DNA of 64,000 bases from Deinococcales bacterium (GTDB lineage Bacteria > Deinococcota > Deinococci > Deinococcales > JAAFIG01), in the NCBI GenBank assembly GCA_013298595.1, contig JAAFIG010000021.1:1-64000 (forward strand), read 5' to 3'. Below, one piece after another: positions 36,654-44,564 of this stretch (position 1 is the first letter of the stretch; each line of letters opens with the position of its first letter). The position numbers and the translations under genes are program-made. The notes beneath the pieces were generated by a model that was given only the letters and a program-made list of their open reading frames with translations, ran no database searches and was not told the origin of the DNA.

Positions 36654-37234
36654 GCCATAACCTGCTCAAATATATTTTTTATCTCGAGCAAGGTTTGGAT
36701 TCGTTGCACACCAAGAATTTCTTTATTATATGGTTCATCGAGCAAGTAGCAAACAATACCAGCTGCTTGGGCTGCACCTGCATCGGGTTGGGTATCACCG
36801 ACCATGATCGCATTTCTGACGCGCACCTCGAGTATTTGCAAGGCTTTGAGCAACATGTCAGGCGCAGGTTTCATTGATGCTTCATCCCTCGAGAGTACCA
36901 AATCAAAAGCAATGCCGTGTTTTTCGCACATGGTTTGGGCACTCAAGCTTGAGTTATTTGTCACCAAAGCTGTTTTAATGCCTCGAGTTTGTAAAATCGC
37001 GAGTAATTCCTTAGTACCCGCTCGCAACTCACTGGTCGCTGCAATTTTTGCTTCAAAATCCAGTAACTGCGTTGTTGCCTCAGGTGGTAAACGCCCAAGA
37101 CTTGGCACAATCAATTCGTTGGTGGCAATACCCCAGCGTTGTTTATACTCGAGTAATTCTGGGTTGTTATGCAAATGCGGCTCGAGGAGTGTGCCATCCA
37201 TATCGAACAGCACAGCGTGTCGTGTAGCAATCAT
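36650..37234 (-). CDS. HAD family hydrolase
   Basis: This 194-residue haloacid dehalogenase-type phosphatase has motif I D-M-D-G-T-L-L near residue 11, motif II T-N-N-S-S near 95 and motif IV G-D-T-Q-P-D near 148. A small helical cap is inserted after motif I, as in phosphoglycolate phosphatase-like enzymes. The substrate is unknown. TAGATT ends 6 bp before the ATG. It overlaps the previous gene end by 4 bp. Confidence 0.9.
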   Translation of the reverse strand: MIATRHAVLFDMDGTLLEPHLHNNPELLEYKQRWGIATNELIVPSLGRLPPEATTQLLDFEAKIAATSELRAGTKELLAILQTRGIKTALVTNNSSLSAQTMCEKHGIAFDLVLSRDEASMKPAPDMLLKALQILEVRVRNAIMVGDTQPDAGAAQAAGIVCYLLDEPYNKEILGVQRIQTLLEIKNIFEQVMA

Positions 37235-37252
37235 GCTTGGAATCTACCATGC

Positions 37253-37891
37253 TTATGACATCCCTAAAAGCACTTTGTATAGCTTACCTTTGCGATTTGA
37301 TCGCCGAGCATACTTGGCAGCTACGGCTAATAACTCGAGCTGCATGGCTTTAGCCTCCGCAGAACTCAGTTGTACCTGTGTGTACTCGAGCATGGTTGGT
37401 GGTGAAGTTGCATCGGCTGGTAAACAAAAGTCCTCGGCAGATTTGACTGGACGCACCGACCACTGCTTTTCTTGGACAGTAAAAAGCACGCCCCAATCTC
37501 GAGACAAGTTTTCACCTGCTTGCACATAGGCTCGCAGAAAATCAGTAAAAATCGGTGTATACACATTGTTAGCAAGGGCTACTAAATCCTCAGCAGATGT
37601 TGCTGTATACGGCACAAAATAAGCTTGGGCAGTTGAACCATACAACCGCATCGAGCCTTTAGCGACAGGTACAGATTGTGTCTCGAGCAGTAAACCCAAC
37701 CGCTGCCAGCGTTTGACTCGGTACAACATGGTATTCGGTAATTCACCAACCTCGAGTGCCGCTTGCGAAACCGAAATTTCTCGATGCAAAAAAGGCAAGA
37801 ATGCACTACGTTGACGTGAATCGAATAAAACGTCAATGGCTTCTAATGAATTTAGGACAGCTAACTCAACAGGTGAATAGAGTGTCTGCAT
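37253..37891 (-). CDS. Winged-helix transcriptional regulator, ArsR-like
   Basis: The 212-residue protein has an N-terminal HTH (about residues 25-75) of ArsR-like type (V-S-Q-A-A-L-E-V-G-E-L, then M-L-Y-R-V-K-R-W-Q-R-L-G-L). The remaining part is an effector or dimer region with no clear motif. It lies divergent from the metallo-hydrolase at 37922, so it may control that gene. TATCAT is found 8 bp upstream of its ATG. Confidence 0.75.
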   Translation of the reverse strand: MQTLYSPVELAVLNSLEAIDVLFDSRQRSAFLPFLHREISVSQAALEVGELPNTMLYRVKRWQRLGLLLETQSVPVAKGSMRLYGSTAQAYFVPYTATSAEDLVALANNVYTPIFTDFLRAYVQAGENLSRDWGVLFTVQEKQWSVRPVKSAEDFCLPADATSPPTMLEYTQVQLSSAEAKAMQLELLAVAAKYARRSNRKGKLYKVLLGMS

Positions 37892-37909
37892 TTCATGTCA
37901 TGATACTTG

Positions 37910-37915
37910 TACAGT
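37910..37915 (+). promoter_or_regulatory. TACAGT -10 box of a leaderless promoter
   Basis: TACAGT ends 6 bp before the ATG at 37922. It lies in the 30-bp gap between divergent genes, so a regulator bound here could act on both. Confidence 0.5.
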
Positions 37916-37921
37916 CGGGGC

Positions 37922-38593
37922 ATGATAACCGAAGTCGCTCGAGATGTTTTTCATATTCCCTTACTTGGCACAGCATCTATCAACGCGTATTTGATTGGCG
38001 ATGTGCTGATAGACGCTGGTATTCGCAGTTCAGCCTCTAAACTCGAGCGAGCACTGATTGCTCACAAATTGCGAGCACATGCTTTAACTCATGTGCATTC
38101 AGATCATCAAGGCTCGAGCCATACAATTTGTCAGGCACGAAAAATTCCTTTGTGGGTTCATGAAGAAGAAGTCGAAATCATGGAAAAAGGCGCACCTGCC
38201 ATGCAGCATAATTCACCAAATAACACCATTACACAACTCCAGCGCCACTTCTGGGCAGGCAAAGCCCATCCTGTATCTCGAGCTTTACAAGCAGGTGATG
38301 ACATCAATGGTTTTGAAGTTCTCGAGACCCCAGGTCATGCTCGAGGGCATATTTCGTTATGGCGTGAAACAGACAAAACTTTAATCATTGGTGATGTACT
38401 CACCAATATGAATGTGCTCACAACCCAAGCTGGTTTACGAGAACCGCTAAGTATTTTTACCTTGGACATCGCACAGAATCGGCAGCATATCAAACGCTTA
38501 GCCAAACTCGAGCCTGCCCTGGTTTTGTTTGGGCATGGCAAACCATTGCGTGACCCAGAAGCGTTGCTGCGATTTTCTTCTACCATTGAGTGA
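37922..38593 (+). CDS. Metallo-beta-lactamase fold hydrolase
   Basis: The protein of 223 residues has T-H-V-H-S-D-H near residue 60, T-P-G-H-A-R-G-H near 140, G-D-V-L near 160 and G-H-G-K-P near the end, which make a complete dinuclear metal site. The ATG at 37922 is supported by the TACAGT box. A TTG at 37907 would run through the promoter. The divergent ArsR-like gene may regulate it. The substrate is unknown. Confidence 0.88.
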   Translation: MITEVARDVFHIPLLGTASINAYLIGDVLIDAGIRSSASKLERALIAHKLRAHALTHVHSDHQGSSHTICQARKIPLWVHEEEVEIMEKGAPAMQHNSPNNTITQLQRHFWAGKAHPVSRALQAGDDINGFEVLETPGHARGHISLWRETDKTLIIGDVLTNMNVLTTQAGLREPLSIFTLDIAQNRQHIKRLAKLEPALVLFGHGKPLRDPEALLRFSSTIE

Positions 38594-38615
38594 ATATGTT
38601 GATGTTTAATCAGTC

Positions 38616-38636
38616 GTAAGGGGCGGGGCTTGCCCC
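38616..38636. repeat. Short palindromic repeat, copy 6
   Basis: GTAAGGGGCGGGGCTTGCCCC resembles copy 3 with a shorter right arm. It lies between convergent genes. Confidence 0.5.
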
Positions 38637-38647
38637 ATCTTTAGGGT

Positions 38648-39019
38648 TTAAACAAATTTCTCGAGGTAAACCAAAGTTAATTCGTCTGAAATAATCTTTC
38701 TTCGACACTCGAGATAGCCTAATTTTTTGTACAAATAAACGTTTTTTTCACTACGGTGCTCGGTAAATAACTCGAGCCGATGGTTCTTGAACTTGTCTTC
38801 AATTGTTTGCAATAACTGCTGACCTATTCCTTGCCCCGCATGTTCTGGATGCACAATCAACCGACCAATGTGCACGGTTCGCCCATCCACTTGAGCACGT
38901 ATTGAACCAATGATTTGCTGTTCAGACATTGCAACCAGGCAAGTACTTTCTGTAAACTCGAGTGGAAATTCTGCTGGTGTTTGCGTTAAAGCTGGAATAA
39001 TTGTATTTGGATAAAGCAA
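38648..39019 (-). CDS. GNAT family N-acetyltransferase, N-terminus disrupted
   Basis: The acetyl-CoA loop is intact (H-P-E-H-A-G-Q-G-I-G near residue 58) and the ending Y-K-K-L-G-Y is typical. The only start in frame is a TTG at 39019, which leaves out the first strand and helix. Just upstream, an adjacent frame reads L-R-A-N-T-R-Q-L-E-E-I-L-A, the expected N-terminal GNAT sequence, so a frameshift near 39050 is likely. No ATG, GTG or TTG begins that upstream frame. The product may be inactive. Confidence 0.65.
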   Translation of the reverse strand: MLYPNTIIPALTQTPAEFPLEFTESTCLVAMSEQQIIGSIRAQVDGRTVHIGRLIVHPEHAGQGIGQQLLQTIEDKFKNHRLELFTEHRSEKNVYLYKKLGYLECRRKIISDELTLVYLEKFV

Positions 39020-39108
39020 TGCCTCAGATTGATAACAAAGGTATTGTAAGCCAGAATTTCCTCGAGTTGCCTAGTATTGGCACGAAGGTTGAGTATGAAG
39101 GTATGACT

Positions 39109-39501
39109 TCATGAAAACGAGCTGGTCGCATAGACATGAGGCTCGAGTTTGGCTTGTAATTTTTGTGGCGCAACCGCACAATACGCTTCAAGTAAATGGT
39201 TGTAAATCACTTCCCACTCGAGACCAGCATCAAATCGCACGCCCAGCCAACCTCGGTATCCAACATAGGGTGGTGAAAAATATGCTTTGGGGTTTTGGGC
39301 AATCATGGCTTGTTGAAATTCCATGCTACCAGCACACCAAATAGCAATCCAACCAACATTGTGATGATTGTCGTTGTACATTAAAAAACACTTTGATTTC
39401 CTGACAAAAAACGTTGGTGCACCATGACTCAGCCGCTCGGAGACCTCAGGCATTTGCAAACAGTACAACCGAATTTTCTCGAGGATTTCTTTGGAAGTCA
39501 T
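39109..39501 (-). CDS. MmcQ/YjbR family protein
   Basis: The 130-residue protein matches the MmcQ/YjbR (CyaY-like fold) family: an N-terminal helix ending P-E-V-S-E, then G-A-P-T-F-F-V-R, and Y-V-G-Y-R-G-W-L-G-V-R-F near residue 78. Members are thought to bind DNA but the role is unknown. TAGGAT ends 6 bp before the ATG, which suggests a leaderless mRNA. It lies in a cluster of similar small proteins. Confidence 0.85.
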   Translation of the reverse strand: MTSKEILEKIRLYCLQMPEVSERLSHGAPTFFVRKSKCFLMYNDNHHNVGWIAIWCAGSMEFQQAMIAQNPKAYFSPPYVGYRGWLGVRFDAGLEWEVIYNHLLEAYCAVAPQKLQAKLEPHVYATSSFS

Positions 39502-39563
39502 GGTATTATCCTAGCAAGCAACTCCGCAAGATTTGTCAAATCTACTCGTGTTACCTTGGCGGC

Positions 39564-40010
39564 ATGAAAATACAAACCTTAGCAAAACCTATCAGCATTA
39601 TTGGTCTCGAATTACGCACCAACAACGACATTGCCAGCAGAGAAATCCCGCTACATTGGGAGAAATTTATGGGTGCAAATCTACTCGAGCAAATTCCCAA
39701 TAAAATCTCGAGTGATATTTACGCAATTTACACCAATTTTGAGCATCAGGGTTTGAATAATGCTGGTGTTTACTCGTGTGTACTTGGGGCTTCGGTGAGT
39801 CATCTCGAGCAAATTCCAGATGGTTTGATGACTGTGCAACTGCCCGTCTCGAGTTACGAAATTATTCCTGTGCCACATGGTCGCCCTGATTTGGTTGGGC
39901 AAGTTTGGCAGCAGATTTGGCAACAAGATACGACGAAGCGCACGTTTCTTGCCGATTTTGAAGTGTACAAACCTGATGGCAGTATCAACATCTGGCTTGG
40001 TGTGCGTTAA
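39564..40010 (+). CDS. GyrI-like / effector-binding domain protein
   Basis: The 148-residue protein is a stand-alone bacterial effector-binding fold, as in GyrI and integron-associated Cass2 proteins: I-G-L-E-L-R-T near the start, I-Y-A-I-Y-T-N-F near residue 55 and F-E-V-Y at the end. Such proteins bind small amphipathic molecules. The ATG at 39564 has TACCTT 6 bp upstream. An AraC regulator with the same kind of domain follows 13 bp after the stop, so the two may share a ligand. Confidence 0.8.
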   Translation: MKIQTLAKPISIIGLELRTNNDIASREIPLHWEKFMGANLLEQIPNKISSDIYAIYTNFEHQGLNNAGVYSCVLGASVSHLEQIPDGLMTVQLPVSSYEIIPVPHGRPDLVGQVWQQIWQQDTTKRTFLADFEVYKPDGSINIWLGVR

Positions 40011-40023
40011 AATAGGCTGAATC

Positions 40024-40881
40024 GTGAATCGCGCCCATGATGCCCTGACCTACGATCAACGCTTGCAGCGTGTGGCAGCGTATATCCAAGCTAACCTCGC
40101 CGCGTCTTTTGATTTGCAAACATTAGCCGATATCGCCCATTTATCGCCGTATCATTTTCATCGAATTTACCATGCAATTTCTGGTGAAACAATTGCTGCT
40201 ACTGTTAAACGCTTGCGTTTGCAACGGGCTGCTGGGTACTTAGTGCAAACCTCACTAAGCATTGCCGAAATTGCCAAACAAACAGGCTATGCCAACGTAC
40301 AATCCTTTACTCGGATTTTCAAACAAGAATTTTTATTACCACCAGCCTTGTATCGTCAAAACGGTAGCCATACACGATTTCAAACCACCACCGAAACAAT
40401 TGCAACACTCAGGCGGGAAGTACGAATTCTTGAGTTGCCAGCCATGTTGGGCATTTGTGCCGAGCATCATGGTTCGTACTTAATGATCGAAAAAGCTTTT
40501 GACACAGTTTTTCGTTACGTGCAAGCCCATCATCTCGAGGATGCCATCACAGCTGTGGTAGGTATTTACGATGATGACCCATTTGCTGTTGCCGAATCAA
40601 AACTCCGATCTCGAGCTTGTATCATGCTGGCTTTCGATACTCAACCAAAACCACCAATAGCTCGAGTGCAAATCGAAGCGGGCACATGTGCGATGTTACG
40701 TCACCAAGGTCCGTATGCCGATATGCGTGTTGCTTATCTGTGGTTGTACGGGCAGTGGTTGCCACACTCAGGGTATTTGGTCGCCGATGCTCCAGTGTTC
40801 GAGGTTTACTTAAATCATCCTCGAGATACCAAACCATCTGATTTACTGGTGGATATTTACTTGCCTTTGCAAACGAGGTGA
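40024..40881 (+). CDS. AraC family regulator with GyrI-like effector domain
   Basis: The N-terminal 105 residues hold two HTHs (L-A-D-I-A-H-L-S-P-Y-H-F-H-R-I-Y and I-A-E-I-A-K-Q-T-G-Y). A GyrI-like domain of about 150 residues follows (E-H-H-G-S-Y, later D-I-Y-L-P-L). This is the Rob/SoxS-like layout, in which the C-terminal domain binds small molecules. The start codon is GTG. The DUF1801 gene begins close to its stop. It probably controls the neighbouring detoxification-type genes. Confidence 0.9.
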   Translation: MNRAHDALTYDQRLQRVAAYIQANLAASFDLQTLADIAHLSPYHFHRIYHAISGETIAATVKRLRLQRAAGYLVQTSLSIAEIAKQTGYANVQSFTRIFKQEFLLPPALYRQNGSHTRFQTTTETIATLRREVRILELPAMLGICAEHHGSYLMIEKAFDTVFRYVQAHHLEDAITAVVGIYDDDPFAVAESKLRSRACIMLAFDTQPKPPIARVQIEAGTCAMLRHQGPYADMRVAYLWLYGQWLPHSGYLVADAPVFEVYLNHPRDTKPSDLLVDIYLPLQTR

Positions 40882-40963
40882 ACCAATACAAAACTTTACA
40901 AACCCCGATATCGCCACTATTTTTGCCAATTACCCAGAGCCATTACAAACAAAATTACTCGAG

Positions 40964-41332
40964 TTGCGAGAACTAATTTTTGCGGTGGCTGCGAAAACCA
41001 AAGGCGTTGGCAAGCTCGAGGAAGTTCTGCGTTGGCAGCAACCAAGTTTTATCACCATCTCGAGAAGTGGTAGCTTGATTCGGATTGATCGAATCAAGAA
41101 TTCGGCAAGTTTATATGGCATATTTTTTCTGTGCCAAACAAGTTTTGTGGCTACTTTTTGGGAATTGTACGGCGCGGAATTTGTTTTCCAAGGCAATCGC
41201 TGCATTATTTTGGATAGTCATAAAACTTTTGACCCCAAGAAACTCGAGCATTGCATTGCACTGGCATTGACCTATCATCAAAAACCATCAGCACAACTCG
41301 AGCGTATTGCAAAAAAACGTATTTCAATCTAG
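40964..41332 (+). CDS. DUF1801 family protein, true start probably upstream
   Basis: The core (L-I-F-A-V-A near the start, L-R-W-Q-Q-P-S-F near residue 24, then D-S-H-K-T-F) is a DUF1801/YdhG-type domain of unknown function. The first conventional codon is a TTG at 40964, but the open frame upstream encodes the usual N-terminus (A-N-Y-P-E-P-L-Q-T-K-L-L-E-L). An ATA at 40886, a few bases after AGGTGA, would give the full protein of about 148 residues. The start is therefore uncertain. Confidence 0.75.
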   Translation: MRELIFAVAAKTKGVGKLEEVLRWQQPSFITISRSGSLIRIDRIKNSASLYGIFFLCQTSFVATFWELYGAEFVFQGNRCIILDSHKTFDPKKLEHCIALALTYHQKPSAQLERIAKKRISI

Positions 41333-41355
41333 GCTACGATCAGGAGAATTCACCC

Positions 41356-41802
41356 ATGCCCTATCCCGCAATTGAATACGCCGAAGCCTTCCTTGGACAT
41401 CGTGAACCACTGCTGAGTTTACTCGAGAAAATCCCCAATGAACATGGTAATTTTACGGCTCGAGATGGTTCTATGACTTTGCTCGAGATGGTGGATCATT
41501 TGTACCTTACAGATGTTTACTTGCTAGGTATTTTTGATGGTATTAAGTTTGTGCCACCACCACCGAGTGATGATTTACAAAGTGCCGTGGCTCGTTTTAA
41601 GACCAGTATTCCAAAAGTTTATCAAAAACTCGAGAGCTTAACCGATGCACAGCTCAGTGCAGAAATCCAAGCCTTTGGCAAACCGTGGAAAGCGTATCGT
41701 TTAATTGAATTTGGACGCGAACACGAAGCACACCATAAGGGACAAATTTGGGTCATGGCACGGTTAATGGGGATTGAACCACCAATGTTTTATAAGTTCT
41801 AA
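41356..41802 (+). CDS. DinB family protein
   Basis: The 148-residue protein is a DinB-type four-helix bundle with a metal triad: H in M-V-D-H-L-Y-L near residue 44 and H-E-A-H-H near residue 126. Family members are damage-induced proteins or thiol-dependent enzymes. The ATG at 41356 follows an AGGAG site at about 9 bp, so this gene is normally led. It is probably the last gene in a run from 39564. Confidence 0.82.
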   Translation: MPYPAIEYAEAFLGHREPLLSLLEKIPNEHGNFTARDGSMTLLEMVDHLYLTDVYLLGIFDGIKFVPPPPSDDLQSAVARFKTSIPKVYQKLESLTDAQLSAEIQAFGKPWKAYRLIEFGREHEAHHKGQIWVMARLMGIEPPMFYKF

Positions 41803-41849
41803 GCCATCTAACGATGGTACAATTGGCTACCCTACTCTAAACTTTTGCC

Positions 41850-42086
41850 ATGTCCGAAGAAGATTTAGGTTTTACCTATCAAACCAGTAAATCTGGTGAA
41901 GTTCGTATCTCGAGAAATGGTAGGGAAATCACGGTTTTACGCTATGACGCCGCCCAAGCCTTTCTCGAGGATGTGGACGGTGCCACGTTGCTTGAGGAAC
42001 AACAATTGATGGCAAGACTAACAGGGCATTACAAGCATGGGAATGAGCGATTAGCCGCGCAACATCCAAGAAATCAACGAAGATAG
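41850..42086 (+). CDS. Small protein of unknown function
   Basis: The 78-residue protein is rich in charged residues (S-E-E-D-L-G-F-T-Y-Q, later R-L-T-G-H-Y-K-H). TAAACT ends 6 bp before the ATG, which is the best evidence that it is real. I recognise no family. Confidence 0.6.
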   Translation: MSEEDLGFTYQTSKSGEVRISRNGREITVLRYDAAQAFLEDVDGATLLEEQQLMARLTGHYKHGNERLAAQHPRNQRR

Positions 42087-42153
42087 TGGTTGCTCGAATT
42101 CTCGAGGAAAATCTGTCATACTGTGACCAGACCCACAATTCTCGAGGAGAACA

Positions 42154-42699
42154 ATGCAAGTGTACTTAGACAATATCAAAGCCAAAACAGGTAAAACCCC
42201 AGCCGATTTTGGCATTCTAGCCACAGAAAAAGGCTTGGTTAAGCACAGCGATATTATTGCTTGGTTAAAAACCGATTTTGGACTAGGACACGGTCATGCC
42301 AATGCCATTGCGGCTGTGCTAAGAAACCCCGAATTTGGTAAAACCAGCACAGAAGATAAGCTCGAGAAAATATTTACGGGCAGCAAAGCCTCTTGGCGAG
42401 CAACCTTTGAAACTTTGCTCGAGAAAATTAAAGTATTTGCGCCTGATCTCGAGTTAGCCCCAACCGATACGTATATCAGTTTATTAAAAAATAAGAAGAA
42501 GTTTGCGATTGTACAACCATCGAGTAAAGACCGTTTAGATATCGGTATTAAACTCAAAAGCCTCAAGGAATCCACTCAACTCGAGCTTGCAGGTACTTGG
42601 AATACTATGGTTACTCATCGGGTACGTATTAGCGACGAAAGCGAGATCAATGCCGAAGTATTATCATGGCTCGAGCAAGCCTACCTTGCTATTAAGTAA
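42154..42699 (+). CDS. DUF4287/DUF5655 domain protein
   Basis: The 181-residue protein has an N-terminal DUF4287 part (Y-L-D-N-I-K-A-K-T-G-K-T-P-A-D-F) with G-L-G-H-G-H-A-N-A-I-A near residue 47, and a C-terminal DUF5655 part (F-A-I-V-Q-P-S near residue 117). A strong GAGGAG site lies before the ATG. VOC and YdeI genes follow on the same strand. The function is unknown; homologs usually occur in such clusters. Confidence 0.82.
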   Translation: MQVYLDNIKAKTGKTPADFGILATEKGLVKHSDIIAWLKTDFGLGHGHANAIAAVLRNPEFGKTSTEDKLEKIFTGSKASWRATFETLLEKIKVFAPDLELAPTDTYISLLKNKKKFAIVQPSSKDRLDIGIKLKSLKESTQLELAGTWNTMVTHRVRISDESEINAEVLSWLEQAYLAIK

Positions 42700-42707
42700 A
42701 GGAAAAT

Positions 42708-43109
42708 ATGTCGAGAATGATGTTTGTTAATCTACCCGTCGAGAATCTCGAGCAAAGCAAAACCTTTTATACCCAATTGGGTTTTACATTTAATCCGCAA
42801 TTCACCAATGAAACAGGTGCTTGTATGATTATTTCCGAAAGCAATTTTGCCATGCTTGTCACCAAACCATTCTTTCAAACCTTCACACCTAATCCCATTG
42901 CCGATGCCCATACAACCACGCAATGCCTGATTGCCATCAATTGTGAATCTCGAGAAGAAGTGGTTTCTATGATTGAAAAAGCTGTTGCTGCTGGCGGCAA
43001 AACGTATAAAGAACCCAACGACCATGGTTTTATGTACCAACATGGTTTTCAAGATTTAGATGGGCATATTTGGGAACCATTTTGGATGAACCCAGAACAC
43101 GTCCAATAA
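42708..43109 (+). CDS. VOC family protein (glyoxalase-like)
   Basis: The 133-residue protein is one vicinal-oxygen-chelate domain: F-V-N-L-P-V-E-N-L, Y-T-Q-L-G-F and the C-terminal F-Q-D-L-D-G-H-I-W-E-P-F, whose H and E supply metal ligands. These proteins include isomerases, dioxygenases and antibiotic-binding proteins. It lies 8 bp after the DUF5655 gene and shares AAGGAAA before the ATG. Confidence 0.85.
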   Translation: MSRMMFVNLPVENLEQSKTFYTQLGFTFNPQFTNETGACMIISESNFAMLVTKPFFQTFTPNPIADAHTTTQCLIAINCESREEVVSMIEKAVAAGGKTYKEPNDHGFMYQHGFQDLDGHIWEPFWMNPEHVQ

Positions 43110-43142
43110 AACCACAACTCGAGTAAATAAGGTATACACTCA

Positions 43143-43586
43143 ATGAAAACTTTTCAAACCACATTGTTACAAGCAGGCAAAACAGCTACTGGCATCGAAG
43201 TTCCAGCCGATATTGTGGATAGTCTCAGCTCGAGTAAAAAACCTGCTGTTAAAGTCAACATCAATGGCTACACCTACCGCAGCACCATCGCGGTGCTGGG
43301 TGGTAAATATCTAATTCCAGTCAGTGCCGAACACCGCACAGGAGCAAAAGTCAACGGTGGCGATAGCATTACGGTCAGCCTCGAGTTAGACACCGAACCT
43401 CGAGTGCTCGAAATACCCGCAGATTTAGCTGTTGCTCTCGAGCAAAATGCGGCTGCCAAAGCAAAATTTGAGAAATTATCGTACAGCCAAAAACGCATTC
43501 ACACATTATCTGTAGAAGGTACAAAAAATCCCGAAACTCGAGCTAAACGCATTATCAAAGCCATTGAAACATTACAAGGAAATTGA
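43143..43586 (+). CDS. YdeI/OmdA-type DUF1905 protein
   Basis: The N-terminal 95 residues are DUF1905 (T-G-I-E-V-P-A-D-I-V, then Y-T-Y-R-S-T-I and D-S-I-T-V-S-L-E-L). The C-terminal part is the OmdA type (Y-S-Q-K-R-I-H, then K-N-P-E-T-R-A-K-R). The length of 147 residues is normal. The function is unknown; YdeI is linked to cationic peptide resistance in enteric bacteria. It ends the run started at 42154. Confidence 0.85.
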   Translation: MKTFQTTLLQAGKTATGIEVPADIVDSLSSSKKPAVKVNINGYTYRSTIAVLGGKYLIPVSAEHRTGAKVNGGDSITVSLELDTEPRVLEIPADLAVALEQNAAAKAKFEKLSYSQKRIHTLSVEGTKNPETRAKRIIKAIETLQGN

Positions 43587-43682
43587 TAACTCGCGTTTCA
43601 ATCATAAATTGTATCTTAAACCCATGTTCTTCTGTGGGTTGCGATAACTTCTCAGACTGCACTTCACTTAGACTACTCATCT

Positions 43683-44435
43683 ATGGAATGGATCTCAGAC
43701 CCAGCAGCGTGGACAGCACTTCTCACATTAGCAGCACTCGAAATCGTACTCGGCGTAGATAACGTCATTTTTATCAGCATATTAGCCGCAAAATTACCCA
43801 AAGAACAACAAGCCAAAGCCAGACAAACAGGTTTAATTCTTGCGGCTGGAATGCGAATTTTATTTTTATTCTCGATCTCATTGATTCTGCAATTAAAAGC
43901 CGATTTGTTTAATATTTTCGGACAAGGAATATCAGGCAAAGACCTGATTTTACTCGCAGGTGGCTTATTTTTACTCTACAAAGCCACCAAAGAAATTCAC
44001 GATAAACTCGAGGGCGAACATGGCAAAGTCTCGAGTCGGGTTGCACCAACCTTTGCCGCTGTTATTGGTCAGGTGCTGATACTCGATTTGGTTTTTAGTA
44101 TTGACAGTGTAATAACAGCGGTTGGTATGACCACCATTGTTCCAGTCATGGTGATTGCTGTGCTGATTTCAGTGGCGATTATGCTCTTTGCCTCAGGTGG
44201 CATCTTTAACTTTGTTAACCAACACCCAAGCGTCAAAATTCTGGCATTATCGTTTTTATTACTGATTGGATTTACCCTGATAGCCGAGGCATTCGATGTT
44301 AAAATTCCTAAAGGCTATGTGTACTTTGCCATGGGCTTCTCGGTAATGGTTGAATTCCTTAATTTACGAGCCAGCACCCGCAAAGCCAAACCAGTAGAAT
44401 TGCATCAACCGATTGTTGAAGACAAACCTGCATAA
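43683..44435 (+). CDS. TerC family integral membrane protein
   Basis: The 250-residue protein has about seven membrane helices and TerC signatures: L-E-I-V-L-G-V-D-N-V-I-F near residue 17 and the mirrored D-L-V-F-S-I-D-S-V near residue 136. These acidic motifs may pass metal ions. Members act in tellurite resistance or in Mn export and metal loading of secreted proteins. TAGACT lies 8 bp before the ATG. A clear terminator follows. Confidence 0.92.
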   Translation: MEWISDPAAWTALLTLAALEIVLGVDNVIFISILAAKLPKEQQAKARQTGLILAAGMRILFLFSISLILQLKADLFNIFGQGISGKDLILLAGGLFLLYKATKEIHDKLEGEHGKVSSRVAPTFAAVIGQVLILDLVFSIDSVITAVGMTTIVPVMVIAVLISVAIMLFASGGIFNFVNQHPSVKILALSFLLLIGFTLIAEAFDVKIPKGYVYFAMGFSVMVEFLNLRASTRKAKPVELHQPIVEDKPA

Positions 44436-44447
44436 ATTTGTACGACA

Positions 44448-44485
44448 AATCCCCCTCGAGCTTAGTCAATCTCGAGGGGATTTTA
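44448..44485 (+). terminator. Terminator with CTCGAG in both stem arms
   Basis: AAATCCCC + CTCGAG and CTCGAG + GGGATTTT pair into a long stem with one bulged base, followed by T-rich sequence. It follows terC. The 22-base right arm reuses the common palindrome. Confidence 0.8.
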
Positions 44486-44564
44486 TTTTGAACTAAGAAT
44501 CAGTTGGTTACCTTGTGGATTGCCCAAAAACATTATGCAAGGTATGCCTCGCCCTACGAGTCAA

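Noticed and set aside
43587-43682. Manganese (yybP-ykoY) riboswitch before terC
   Set aside because: The gap is under 100 bases and lacks the conserved loops; the promoter box lies 8 bp before the ATG.
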